Positions 36,901 through 51,900 of a stretch of DNA of 64,000 bases are shown here, in pieces; the stretch's first letter is position 1, and the number at the start of each line of letters is the position of its first letter. The position numbers and the translations under genes were made by a program. The DNA lies in NCBI GenBank assembly GCA_002633005.1, contig NMRA01000504.1, forward strand, positions 89,571-153,570, read 5' to 3'. The stretch comes from Phoronis australis. Its lineage: Eukaryota > Phoronida > Phoronidae. The notes under the pieces were generated by a model. The model worked only from the letters and a program-made list of their open reading frames with translations, was not told the DNA's origin and did no database searches.

Positions 36901-39900
36901 AAGGTGAACTTATGCATTAAGCCTGATGAGTATGCTGCAATAATCCATCCAGGAAAGCAACGCTCGTCAATCACATCGCTTGCGTAATAATTAATTATTG
37001 TCAACTTTCTCTAGGTCTTATAATGCTATCCTCACTGTTGTAGATACTAACACTTTTTCAACGCATAACAAAAACCGTGTCCCTTGTGAATGTATCTATG
37101 GTCAGGGTATGTTCTCTGGGGTATGGTCCACTCTATCAGCACTGTGCACATCAGCATCCTCCGTACACTGATTATCCGTGGTCCTGACATGCACTTCCCT
37201 TCTGTTGCCAGATTCTCATCAAACACAAACAGCTGTCTCTCCCTGGTATACTTCCAGAATTTTCCCGTCTTTGTTCACCGGCTTGCTCATGAAACTTTGT
37301 GAATTAAATCAAAGGCATATTCTGTGCAACGTCATGGCCTGAGAAATGCAAATATTGGATCAACTGCTCAACTGCTGATATCATTCCCAGTTGTGTGGCC
37401 ATTAGCAGAATTTGCTGCATAGTGTTAGAGCAACATACTTGCTCACATGCTCACTATTACCCAGTGGCTGATGAGTGAGTGAGTCATCTGATGTTCCACA
37501 TGGCTCATACTGTGTGCTAAGTTAGTTGCCTGAGAATTATTACGGCATGTGATTCCCAAATTATAACATTTGGCTGAGAGACAGGATAATGTTTAATAAC
37601 ATGGGGCCTGTTTCATGAGACTGGCCTGTAGTTTCTGTCTTAAGTCTTAAAAGATGCTTCCACTTTGCAGTTGGGGAATAAGGGTTACCCGAGTAATGTT
37701 GAGGGCACCGCACTATAGAAATAGGTCATTTAAATTGGCTCGGTAAGAAGGAATTATGTGTATATTCTGAGAGACTTTGCACTTTTGCTCAAACGAGATT
37801 TAATTTTTTTTGGAAGTAGTTGTGTGGAACGTAAGATCGAGAATCTCACTCAAAAGTCCCATGAACGCACTTTTTACAAAACACAACCTTGTGATAAATC
37901 AGCTGTGCCTATCCATCAGTGTGGTGATAGAGTACTCCTAACGTAATGTGACAAAATCTGACAAAGTGGGCTGGGATTCTCCTTCGTGATTGAGCAAAAA
38001 TGGCATTCCTCGTTATGATAGCCATGTGCACTGTTATGATAGCCATGTGCACGGTCAGCTTGGCTGGACTGATGAGTCATTGTGCATCATTACAAAAGTC
38101 AGGAAATGGAAGGTCTTTGTGGATTGTATGAGGCACCAAAGTTTCTCAATGTGTTCGCAAAACGTGTTAATATGACACGGCATCTGATATCATTTTGTAG
38201 ATTATTACAAGCATCCAGAAACCTATAAAAATGCAATGCACTAAATTTGGCTGTAACATCATGGATAAATTAAGAGAAAAAGCATGTTGTCTGTTTCTGC
38301 ATTATCCCCTTGCAGTATGTTAAAGGATTCTGTCTTTAGACTCTGTGCTACAGTTAGGGAGTTACTGGGTGGTCTTATGATTAAATCCAACTGTTTTTGT
38401 CGTTAAGTCTGTTGTAATCTAATATGCTTTGATTGTACTACAGTTTAGCTGACACATTTCTTTTTTTCAGCTCTGTGGATTAATTTAATCTAAACAAAAC
38501 AACAGGATTGAGTTAAAATACCCTGTAACGAGGTTGTTGTTGGTTCGTGTTGCCCATTAATTCATATTTCTGATTATCTAGGAGAGACATTTTCAGGAAA
38601 GTGATTGTAAACAAACCAGCAAAATGTCCACATGTTGTTGTATTTACATTCACTTGCATTGTGCAAACATAGTCACTGACTCGCCATTCAGCACTCACTA
38701 TGTTGGTTCCTGCTCTTGTTTTGTGTGTTTACTTAGTAAATCTCCACACAAGATGCAGGCCTTCTGTTACCATAGTTACATTATTTACTGTAAAATCTAA
38801 CCAAATTCACAAAAACATAAATAGTTGTCGTTATTACCTTTTTTGTTTTTCAAAGTCTTCTAATGCTGTTTTGAATATTTTCTGATGGTAGCTATGGTTA
38901 CAGAACATGAACAAGGTAAAGCACTAATTTGGTGCTACATATCTTTCGACAATGTGAGAAGATAAAATTTCACTTTTCCACCATGTTGTGTCCTAAATTG
39001 ATGAGATTTTACCATACTGTTCTATTGGTGCAAAGTGTTAAGAGGAAAATTACTTTACGCTGAAAAGTGTCCTGTTAAGATAACCAAGGAATTGAATTGT
39101 TCTGTAATAAGGTGACGTCAAAAATGGGTTGCAGTTTCCTCTTAACGAAATTACTTTATTTGGTGATGATATTCGTTCAAATGATGTGTTTGCTGTAAAC
39201 TGTTAACTGTTGGTTGATCAATTAGTTCAAGATCCATCATGGTCTGTCAGGCTCGTTTTGCTGTAAACACATTCATTACGAGCTAAGTCTTGAACAAGGC
39301 CGTGTTCACAAAGAACTAATTGGGTGTTTAGTAAGGGTTTGACACAAATTCCTCGTTTGATATGTTTTACGTTATGATGTTATGAGTACTTTGTAACGCT
39401 ATTCATGTATCAACCCACATTAGGCGAAAAGTATATGGGAATGTGGCTGGACGATAATCGCCATGGCAACGGTATCCTAGTAACCATGGATGGGATGTAT
39501 TTGGAAGGCAGTTTCGCCCAAAACAAACTGACAGTGAGTAGTGAATGTTTGAGTTTGAAAACTGGCATTTATTTTTCAATGTTTCATGTGTAAACTATTG
39601 ATCACCTAGTATTTGTTATTGCAATATATTAAATGAGTTTTCAAAGTACCTCATTCACTATTATAATTCCCATGTGAGTATTTCCATTAGAAGTCGCCTT
39701 GCACTGTATTTTTGTTTCAATGATGTTCAATTTAGTTGCCCATGAAATGCTAAACATTCTAAGCTATAAAATGAATTTCATGCTTGCCTTAAACAGATAA
39801 TTTTAGGAGCCATAGCGACAAATAAAAATGTTTAACTCAATTTTTTGGAAAACACCAAAGTATGAATGCTCTTTATATAGCCCAAATTTAGACTAACTTT

Positions 39901-42900
39901 TCTCTCGAAACTTGATACCAAATACAAGTTTCATGAAAGGATCTCAGAGGAATGGCTTTTCTTTTTATTTGAGGACAATTTTCTGTCACACAATCCAAAC
40001 CTCCAAAGAATTACAGGGTGTCTCAAAAGCATAGACCTGTGATGTAGTTGAGAAAATGACTTTTGTGTATACAAATAGGTACGTATTTTTGAATCACCTT
40101 GGGTATTCGGAGTGACTTAATGTGATTATCGAATGGTAACGTTTTGTCACAAAATTATAATAATTCTACAACATGGCTTGTATAGTACATGTGCCAAATA
40201 ATATAGAACAAGATATAGAAAGTTTGTGAACAGAGGAAGTAATACAGTAATCCCCAATTTGACAATAAACTTTAAAATTGGAAAACAGCAAATCAAGAAA
40301 TTGCTGTCCTACCCTGAACTTTCAGTTCTTTTCTTTTCAAAACAAAATTCCTCTCTTTGCTTACAGGGCCGTGGTTTGATGTGGACAGAAGACAACACTT
40401 GTTACGATGGAGAGTTCTACGCTGGCACACAGCTTTATGGACGGGTATGAAAGATTTTCTTACTAGATTCTTAGATTTCTTATCATTGGTTATTTTGAGC
40501 AGATATTTTTTGCGTTAGTGATTGTTTTGCTGACGAGTATTTACTAGCCATGTAACAATAATGTAAACAACCTGCAAAATGCTCGCTTCTTAGTTCATCA
40601 TTCACTACCATTGAGCAAAGACAATGTCCAACTCACTATTGAATAAGGAATGTTGAACGAATATCCAGGCCTTTTGCTGCACAATTTATGCAAGCTTCTT
40701 TTGTTGAATGGATATTAAATACTTGGTGTAGAAACAGTAATTTAAATGGGAAAGTGTCCGGCTCCGAGATAACCAGAAATGTGTTCAATAAATTAACGGA
40801 AGGGAAATGTTTCCATGGCCGCACCTCTAAATTCCATCTCCGATTATTTGTACTCCAGTCTTGGACCAACAGACACCAAACCAATGGAGCAAATCTCTTG
40901 ATCCATGCTTCTAATCTTCACACATGTGCTGAAGATGTTAGATCCAGGCTGTCACAATGGCTGCACTCCACAAGTTTTGGTGAAGAATCTCAATCTGGTG
41001 CTTGAGACGGTGGTTTGCTCCCTGAGGCTGGAGTGTTTGCAGCACCTGTGTGGGGCTTACCAGGGGATTTTTTTACCGCAAATTTGGTGTCAGCCGGTCT
41101 GGGACTGGAGTTTATAGGATTGTAGCAGGAAATGAGAAGTGTGGCCATGGAACAGTTCCCATCCATTGTAAAGAGAATCTCCAAATCAGTCACTCTCCCA
41201 TTTAAAAGCGTAACGCAATGTTCTGGATGAATTAAACAATTGCTTGCAATGTACTTTTAGTTCAATTGTAGCTTCAGGGTGATAGCTTTTTTACAGGATT
41301 AGTATTTTGTGTTATAAATACCGGCTTACTTTCCTTGTTATATTTTAGTTTAGAAGATGTGCAACTGCACATTCTCGACACGAGATATTCATGACACCCA
41401 TGCAGGCCATGTTGTGGCACTTGTTATCCAGCTAATTAAGCATACTAATACCATCTTGTGGTTTGGTGATGACACAGCAGTATGTCTTATGCCCATCAAA
41501 CATGACATAACGTGGCATATACTCATGTCTTCTCAAAGTACAGTAGAATGCTTTTTTATACCCAATTGGTTGCTATTGCTGTTGCTAAGGATTTGTTATC
41601 TCACACTTTCTCCAAATGAGGTGGTAAGTACCTGCAGATGTGACTACTATTAACCTGTTGTAAAGCTGTGTATGGCTTAAACTATGATTACACAAGTTCA
41701 GCATGTGATGGAGTACATGTATGTAACTATGTCTGTGTGGATAGGACTTGTTTCATGTTGCATGTTTGTTAAAAGGAAAAATCAAAACAGTTTATAGCAA
41801 GCATCTGACATACTAATCACTTAACATAGCCCAAAATACTATATTTGTGTGTAATACTTATTACACAATTTCCACTTGATTCAGTCTCAAACTTTGCTGG
41901 ACAACAAAGGCCCACCTAGTTGATGAAATGTAGTTCAGATTTCGTTAAAAACAATTTGACATTGATTGTTAGATAACATTTTTCTGCATTGCTCTTATTG
42001 TCTAAAAATACTCCAAGCGAAATGCAGCGTAGTGTTGTGTGTCTCACCCCTGCACAATTTTATGGCACGGTCTTTTTGCTCAAGTCATTTGAGTGTCTTA
42101 ATATACAATAGTCTTGGCGATTTGACATCATGGTGACCGTAAGGTGTTCTGCAAACGGCAATGAAATTCCACTGCTTTATTGTGCATCAACGTACATGAG
42201 TTTTAGGTAGCGCCAAACGTTTATCCATCAAATATTCTATATTATGTACTTCATATATTTATTCAATATGCAATATTTAGTTTACAAAAGTAATTATATT
42301 CATCCAGTGATTTGAAATTATAGTGGCTAGCTAGTCTCCATACCAAGTAGCAGTTCTACTGTAAATTCAGAGTACGTAGAGTTCATTGCACAATGTATTC
42401 TCTCTCTCAGGCTGGTGTTCACTTGTTTCTCTGTCAGCTGCTGTGTCATGTTCCCTCTTCATCTCTCTGAATGTCACTTGTGACAGGGTGCGACGACTGT
42501 GGGACTGTGATCGTGTGTTTCTAGAATAAACAATATCCGGGATTAACAATAAGCTGCATTTTGCTTTGTTTAGCTGGCTAAGGACGACGAAGGAATTACT
42601 AGATCTTCTCTCATGAAATCGGTTTTGTAATCTTGCTTACCGTGATCAGACTCTATTTCTGTGACCAACAAGACCTTCAAACCACCAGCAACTCAAATGT
42701 TTCTGAGTTTATTGGGGTTAGCAAACCTTATTTTATTTGTTTATTAATTCTGAAATTTTTTGTGTTATTTGTAGTGGTTATCCTGTTCGGTAAAACTGAC
42801 TATTCTCTAAAAGGGCCCATGGTACAAAATGAATACATGATAACAAGTGAGACATGAAACAGGTGTGGAAAATTGATAAAAGTATATGTTTCCTGTGAAA

Positions 42901-45900
42901 GAAAAATTCCTTAAATCATAAACAATAATAGAAATAAATAATGGAAGATATTGAAGAGAAGAAGTGATTTAGACATTCCATGTACAAATTATGTATAATA
43001 ATAAACTAGTATCGAGTAAAAAGACGAACAATAATAAATAATATATAAGCTAAAAATGTAGTAAATAGCACTGTACCTCCAGTATGTAGCAAACATTAAA
43101 AATTATTGAGTGAAAGATGAAGGTACAATGCAGTTGTAAATCATAAAAATCTAAGTAAAAAACAAACATCTATAAAAGTGTGAAGAAGAATAGTATCACA
43201 TAGTCATTTGAGTGTTAATAAACTACAGATTTGTACTAAATGATAAGGAGATTAGGAACTCAGGATCTTTGTAAGAAAGCAACTTTTTGACTCCTTTGGG
43301 CAACATGCTGGACACACGTTTATCAAAACTGAAGAGCTTATCAATAATGAAACCTAATTGTTATATTTAAACTTCTTTACATTTTCTAGTAATGTTCGTT
43401 ATACTCGAATGTGTGGGGAAATGTGATGTTTACTCCGACTTTTCCTAATATATAGCACATTGTACACATTGCCTGTGACTTGATTTGCCGGCTCATTCGG
43501 CAACAAGTCAAAATTGGATGAACATGGTAATGTTTTTAAGCCTCAAAGAGCTTAGTTTAGGATTCAACATTGACAGCATAGCTATGGCAAAATGCACCTT
43601 TAAGACTATGTCGTATGCTTCTGTTTCAAAGTTCAGGGGTGTTTGATAAGCGGAGATGAGCGTTCAAATAATTGCTGCACAGGATGTTTTACATGGTGAA
43701 TTGTGAATTGAATCTTCATGTTTATGTGAAACTGATATTAGATACGCACAGTGACCCCAATACAACTGTTGTACCCAGCTTTATGTCCATTATAACTATC
43801 CCGTATGAGTATTGTGTCAGCACAGGTTTTTAGTTTGATTGTATATAAACTACAGTCTTGAGTACTGTGCAATATTGTTACCTAACTCATATTCTCACCT
43901 GTGTTGAATTTCCATCAGAAGGAAATACTTACCTAAGTCATATTTTTACCCCAGTCAGATTTCCCATTTTGGGCACAGCTATTCAAATCCAACTGGGGGT
44001 AATAAAACAATTTTCTTATTAGGGTCATAAAAGTGTGTTTACTTAAGCAAGAGTCAACTAAACTGGCAGTGGTCTTGGTAATCCCAGCAATAAACAACAG
44101 TCAAATTCATAAGGTCTGTTGCTAGTGAAGCCAATGAATTTACAATGATCACACTCAAATTTGAAAGACAATTTGTAGAGCCCTTACACCCTCCCTCTGA
44201 AGACCCAAACAAGCCAGGAGGCATTCTCTCATATGTGTGTTATTTTCACATTCTCACTTGTGATATTCTTACCTGAGTCACATATTCATCTGAGTCATAT
44301 TCTAATGTACCTGTGTGGTAATCTCCCCTGAGTCTTGCTCTCTCTTCAGTCATATTTTTACCTGCGTGTGGTGTTCTCACCTGAGTCATAAACTCACCCA
44401 AGTCATAAAATCACCCGAGGCATATACTCACCTGAACCATATTCTCACCTTAGTCATATTTTTAACTGAGTCATATTCTCAGTTGTTTGGAACTGTCACC
44501 TGTGTAGAATTCTCACCTGTGTAGTATTCTCACCTGTGTAGTGTTCTCACCTGTGTAGTGTTCTCACCTGTGTAGTATTCTCACTTGTATGGTAGTTTCA
44601 CCTAGTATGTAGTATTCTCACCTGTATGGAATTCTCACCTGACTTATATATTCACCTGAGTCTTATACTGGCCTAGATCATATTAAGCAATTGAGTCTCA
44701 TCAGTTCTCACCTGTGTAGTATTCTCACCTGTGTATTATTCTTACCTGTGTGGTATTCTTACCCTACTCATATAGTCACCAAAGTCATATACTCTCTTAG
44801 ATTATACAATCACCCAAGTCAATCATATTGTCACCTGAGTCATATTCTCACTCGAGTCATGTCCTCACCTCTGTTGTATTGTCACATCTGTGATTGTCTT
44901 ACCTGTGTATACAGAACATGGTAATAATGGCCAGAACACAACCACCAATTATGCAGGCTAGGGTACCCCCAATCAGCTGTTCTGTGCAACTTTCGCCTAA
45001 AATGAAACCATTACTGTTCAGTTGTTTTGTGTAAAATAATACATTAAATGAGTCTAGACAGGTTTTCATGCCTGATTAATTAATTTACTAAATAAATCAA
45101 GAATGAAACGCATTTCCTTAGATCTTTGAGCTTGTGACAAATGAATGCCTGAGGTGTCGTGCACAAATTCAATCACGCATCATAGCTATGATTCCCTATT
45201 ATTTCGTGTTTGATAAAAGATATTAACTTTTTGCTTATAAATTACTGACAAAATACATTGTAGGTTAATTAATTGACCAATATTTTTTCTTGGCTTTTGG
45301 TTCTGTAGATGAAAGCAATGAACCCGTATTCTGTTGAAGAATATTAGATTTAGATTTAGACCACCTACCGCTCTAAAAATGGTTTCAGCTGATTCCTTAC
45401 TGGGATGGGAAGTGAAGTTTGATCTTGCAAAGGACTCTCAGTTCGAGTTTGTTTTTCCCCGAGACTATGCTCTGCGAATAAGATGATGCGCCGTGACAAG
45501 TGGGCAATTTGTAGAACCTGGTCTAGACCAATGACCAACTGACAGTTTTTTTCCAAGTCCAGAAATCACTCCTATTTTGACTAAGGAACAATCTTGAGAT
45601 CAATTTTGAGGCAGTAAATGGTCTAATTAAAAAAATAGGTTTCGTGACGGAAGGCGGGTTTATAAACTGAATATCTTTAATACGGTAGTACATTTGAAGT
45701 GAACTGACTAGTATGTGGATTTGGAAGAAAATTGGAACACTGTAAATTGTGGTTACATACTACCAGGTTGTAGGCATACAACTGATAAACAGTTAATGGC
45801 AAGTGAACTCCCATACTGCGTAGGAATTTTGTAAGGTCTCAAAATAATCTTGAAACTATCTAAACAAGGAACATTTTACTGGATTAAAGAGTTGGTGTTA

Positions 45901-48900
45901 GAAAAAGGCTGTTTAGCTGACTATGTCCAGATAAACTTTCCCAAACTAATGAACAGGATAATTCCTCCCTTGTTTCATATAAAATTATGGTTTTGGATTT
46001 TTTAAAGATGATTACCTTGTTGCAATTATTGTTAATTAAGTTAATTACCAAATGCTGTTTGATGACCTCTGCACTCTAACAACCAAGCTTACAACAAATG
46101 AACTTTTCGTTATTTTTGTTGAGACAAAATAAAATTCCACTTGTCTGCAGTATTATGTGCCAAATAGGTCAAGAATTACTTCAACTTACATGTTGTCTCT
46201 TGGTCCACAGTGGATGTTTCATTGGGCAATAGCATTGTCAGAAATTACCATGGTGATTCACCTGAAAACAAAACGTTCTCCAGACCATAGTATCCTCAAA
46301 GTGTAAACTCCAATGAGAAGGAAGTGTACACACACTCTCCAATGAGAAGGAAGTGTACACACACTCTCCAATGAGAAGGAAGTGTACACACACTCTCCAA
46401 TGAGAATGAAGCGTACACACACTCTCCAATGAGAAGGAAGTGTACACACACTCTCCAATGAGAAGGAAGTGTACACGCACTCTCCAATGAGAAGGAAGTG
46501 TACACACACTCTCCAATGAGAAGGAAGTGTACACATACTCTCCAATGAGAAGGAAGTGTACACACACTCTCCAATGAGAAGGAAGTGTACACACACTCTC
46601 CAATGAGAAGGAAGTGTACACACACTCTCCAATGAGAAGGAAGTGTACACACACTCTCCAATGAGAAGGAAGTGTACACACACTCTCCAATGCCTTCAAT
46701 GAAATATAAATGTCTGAGCAGTTGTTGATCATTTAACGTGTTGATAAACACAACAACAGTAACATTACATTCACTTTACCTGCAAGTCTGAAGTCCCGTG
46801 TCATTTCTATCATGAATGCTATTTTAAATACCAATTAAGACCTGCTTGATAGATTACTCAAGGATTATGCTCTTAATCCTAGTATATGGCATAACATTGG
46901 CTGCCTATGGCATTTTCCTGTTGTCTTTGTTTTTGTTTTGTTTCTTACAGGCTGCAGATGTTTTAAAGCTATTCTCTGCAGATGTTTTTTCACGTTACCC
47001 CTTGGTGGAGGTCACTTGGCATCCCTTGGCAATAGTTGTGGTCTTAAACTAGGAACCAATAAGTTCCTAGTCTTCAAGCAATTCATAGTGCGATTCCACA
47101 CTAATATGACCGTAGAAAAATGAAAATAAATATTTGAATTTTTTTTCAAAAACTCTTTGCATTAGAAAGGTACTGAATTTTTATGATTTAATGAAAAAAA
47201 TTACATTATTTGGAGTTTCCGACATAATAAAACAGCAAAATGGCCATAGTGGAGGTGACATAAAAGACTGCTATTGTTTTATAACCAACTGTTGGAACCT
47301 ACAAATTCTGTCAGTTCTTTTAGCTATGCTTGATTGTCTTGGATTTTCTGTTACTGCCTTTTAACCAGAAAACTTGACTATCAAAACTGAGATGTTCCAA
47401 CTCTTCTCAGAATGTTGAGGTCTTCATTTTTGACACTTTGTCTGTAGGTCAGTTTTTACTGTAGTTTCCATCTGCTAATCCAACAGCTGCATATTAACAC
47501 TTACCTTGTGCCCATGGTAACCAGACAGTTCTGTGAAGGCGCAAGTTGATCTCAACAGCTGATTCTAGTTTTCGCAGCCTAGATAATGCTGCTGTTAACA
47601 TGAACCATTTACATTTTATTTTGATTGTCTGGGCCGGTTGGCATTACTATTAAATATGAAAGAGATTCTAAACTGGGCCTTTTGTCGAGAAAAAGTAATC
47701 GATGTTATTGACGGATGGGTAACTTGTCCCTTGGGGTGCTGTTTTGACGTAGTTTTATGGAGTTGGTGATTTCTGTTTTATTAATGGTCTGTTGGGAGAG
47801 GTGGTTAATTGTTGTCAGCAATCATTTCTCTAGAGCGATGCTATAGTATAGCCCTGAAGTATCACGTTTTAGATAATTATGCTTTTTATCATCACCATTG
47901 GTGTGTGGCACACAGGTCTCAGTAGAAAACCCTTTGATATACATTGGATAATTTGTAACATGTATTTTGTCGTTGACCAACCCAAGGCTTGGTATAATTT
48001 AGTCCATGGTCATGATTGGCACTGTCGGATGGACTTCAGCTTCCACTCATGTTTTGATGTTGTTTGTCAGCAGTTTATTGGTCTTTTGATTTTCAGCAAA
48101 TTTTTTTTTCTGCCCACTGTGTAATAACTTTGATTTGTGGTAAGGACTGTGTCCGTGCAGGGAAATTGGGAAATTAGCTGACTAGGGCCATGCCCCCATG
48201 TGTGAAGCTGTGCTTATATCTGGAATGCATTGGTATTGTAAAACACAGTGAGCTAAACCAGGGGAACAATTTTTAAAATTTGCGAATGAAACTTGACTTT
48301 CTGTTACGAATTCTAGATGTTGAATCATATTTTTAAATACGTTTCAACGTCTAGAATAATGTTAATAAATTTAAATTTTATTAACATTTAACTAATAAAT
48401 GAAAAACAGCAAGAATGCGCAATAAACACACAAAAAATAAATTTTGTCAGACACGCACATACAGACTATAACTATTACCATTGGTATTATAACTATTACC
48501 ATTGTTTGCAGGGCTCGCTCATTCTGCCCTCTGGTCACACTATTGATGGACACTTTTCTGGTTCATGGAATGACGGTATCAAAGTCAATGGGACATTCCG
48601 ATGTCCTACGGAAGCCAAAAGTCCTCACAGCTCATCTTCCGTAACTCGACCAGCGTGAGCAATTTCTTACTAGTGCTTTGTCGAATTAATTCATGTAATA
48701 TTAACTTTTTACGACCTTGTGTACTGTGCGTTCAGTGTTTTTAAATCATTCAGTCACTGTGTGGTGGAATAGTGTTTCTCGTTTGTTCCGTCATAGACTA
48801 TAGTACATGGACCGCCAACTCTGTATATTCTCAATGTGATCTTGCGCACAAGTCATGACCAACACTATTGGCCGTGACATCACTATTCATTAGCGGTACC

Positions 48901-51900
48901 TGGTGTAAGGACACAAAGTCATGTTTCGTCCGCCAAGTATGTCGTCTGCTCACTAATAGGAGCTTGAGATAAGCATTGCAGAAGAGAGTGCTCTTTTCAG
49001 ACTTTCATCGGAGTTGCATATTTTTTGTCTATGCTCTATGGTTACGGTCAAGATAAATCTGCGTTTTATCATGTCTAGTATTGACTTAATATTTTCTCGC
49101 CTGTATGTTGGTATTATTTACTGATTAACCTTGAATTTTTACTTTCTTCATCTGTAAAATTCTCCTTCTATTGAAACTAATTACCGTAACATGAGAAATG
49201 AAGTTCTCCACGATAACAAGTAGCAAAAATGAAGTTGCATCTCAATTTTGACAGTAAATATGGAAAGTGGTCAGTACCCGCTGACCGGAAATGGGCAGAG
49301 CTGTTCACAAACTGTCGCTCATCACTTGGTTGCCATGGTAACACTGTGATTGACAGCTCCAAAGCATGGGAAGCGGTAGCTGTGAAGGTGTCTAGTGGAA
49401 GAAAATCTCTGAGAGACAACAAAGAAAGGTGAGTTATGAAGTGACCGGTTTGTGTTGTTGCATTAGTTTTTGTGTAAACTGAAATAATGTCAGGTTAATG
49501 AAAAGAAAAATGTATCAAAAATTCGCACTCATGTACGGAACTGCCAGTGTGCCAATGGAAAGTCACATTATGATGCTGCTTTTGACATAATGTAGTTATC
49601 CTCTGTCCTTCCAATGTATGTGAACTTTTTGGAAGTGAACCTTCCTGACAAAGTTAATTATATTTTAACAGGTGTTGAACCTTTGTGTTCAAAAACCTCT
49701 TCATTTAATATAATCTTCTTCACCAGAATGTATTAATTATTAGGAGACGTTTAAAAAGTGAATATAATGTGGATATTTCTTTCTCAGAGCTTTTTGTATT
49801 TTCCTTGACTGGTTAAATTAATTTCATTAGCAGGAATATAGTTAAATCGTACCGGTGAGATGTATTCAGATGTTTTCTTTTACTTCAGGAAAATTTTGTT
49901 TTTTGGACTTTTCACCAGTGCCGATTGTCAGAAGTTTTGAGATTATTATGATTTGTCTCATTGATTATAGCCACGCCCGGGGCACGCTGTCGGTTCTTGA
50001 ACACCTAGAGAAGATCCCTCCTCACAAAACAGGAAGCTTGTCAGCTGAGTACTACACACAGATTAAAGATTACCTTATTATGGTACACGCTGACATTACA
50101 ACATGGATATGACTTGAGTATTGCATTTAGTAGATACCTGTATTTAGAGTGGCATGGTTGGTTAAAAAGCACAATACACAATTAGATAAGTAGTAGATAC
50201 CTGTATTTAGAGTGGCATGGTTGGATAAAAAGCACAATACACAATTAGATAAGTAGTAGATACCTGTATTTAGAGTGGCATGGTTGGATAAAAAGATAAG
50301 GTGACCTTTGTCTGTTGTTCTTTGGTACTGGGATCAAGGCTTTTTTGTCGTATTGTCAAACAAGATATTTTTAATTTTCTTGTTTGTTTTGATGGTTTTA
50401 AAGCATAAAGTCATCATTTACTGTGTAAGTCATGTCTAGTGTTTTTTATCTTAATCCTGCTAGGGCATTAAAACTTGTTTGAAAAGTAGTTTTCTCGCGT
50501 TGGTCACTAGAGTGCACAGCCAATGACCTGCCCGTTGTTTTGGTAACTTTCTGTTCTAGCGAGAGAGACATCTCTTGCTAGAATGGATCATCTCTGTGAC
50601 CATACACTAGATGAGCTGAGTTATCACAGACTTTTCTAACCTATGTACTTTAATAGGTAACAAAAATAATTTTTTTGATTTTTCTCATTTTCCCAACAAT
50701 TATTGACAAAAATAGGAATTGTTAAAAATTTGAGGGACTTGTGTGAACTCTGCTTTGACTCAGATGTGACAGATGTCACAACAGATTTCGAGTACTTACC
50801 CATTTTAAGGGTTTTATTCAGTGTTTGGTGCCTCATATGGACAGTTTGGACTTATTGCAAAGTTTTCTCTTGTGGACGTTAATGTAAAGCTACGTCAGTC
50901 CTCTAATGGTGTAACAGTAAGGTGCCTTTCGGTCAGGGAGCTTGTGGCCCTGGAGTTAGCGAGTTGTAAAGTGCCTCACAGTGTCTTCAATTCCCTAATT
51001 CACTAGTGTTGTGTTTTAAACACAAGATGAAATAAACGCACTACTATCATGATTTAAGTTCAGTTTCTCTTTTAGCTGTTAAATCTGACAGATTGTTATT
51101 ACTTGTGACTATGCTCTGCTCACCAAATGTCTTGCCATTATCAGTTTTCCTAATCCCTAATTATTGCCAAATTATTTTGAAAAAACTGGCAAAGTTATGT
51201 AATGATGAACTTCAACCTTGGTAAGGATCAAGCTGCGACCATTTTTAGCAGCAAGCAATCTAATTTTGGCATTTGGTGTCTTTGAAATCCGCACATCATC
51301 TGCCTTGTTTGCTTGTAGGCTTTTGATACCCCATTCCACCCTCTGGGGAAGCTAATGGACAGTCTTGTGAACGTCTATAGGGCCACGTATATTGGTGTTG
51401 GGGCACACCCTAAACTGCTCCACCATGCTGTGGGTGAGGTCGAGTCGTTTGTGAAACGACTTTATGACGTAGTCAGGTTAGTATACATGTTGATGAGATG
51501 GTACACAGCTGGGCAAAGGGGTCCATGTTATGCTGGGTTCCCTTAATCGCATTTTTTTGTTATTTTGATGTTTTTTGCTGTTAAAAGTCAGAGTAAATTT
51601 TGATGTCAGTATTTCATCACTGACAATAAGAATATTTGAGACTTGAGAGATTTTTTTTAATAAAACTATCATTTTTAACTATTTAATGAACAAGAATAAA
51701 ATGATAAACTTTTTGTTTATGGTCACTTTGAATCCTTCGAATTTCATACAATGTGTTTTATCTGCAGAATATTGTTTCCGGACTTGCCACAGGGTGGCGA
51801 CCCTGTGCATATTGATAGCAGCCAAGAGGAAAGAGAGGATGATGGGTATGAATGTGATGTAGATACGAGACTTGGGGAAAAAGATACCGAGTCCATTTCA

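Larger units (their letters stand above)
40445..48511 (+). other. Largest alsin intron (8.07 kb), rich in minisatellites
   Basis: Contains a possibly decayed open region at 40,636-41,250 (minus), a diverged 17-bp minisatellite field at about 43,880-44,905 and a 29-bp minisatellite at 46,308-46,692. The rest is AT-rich and without recognisable genes. Confidence 0.7.

Noticed and set aside
46238-46751. Three overlapping minus-strand open frames of 141-164 codons
   Set aside because: They are read-throughs of a 29-bp minisatellite with no stop codon on that strand. The peptides are cyclic and do not resemble a family.
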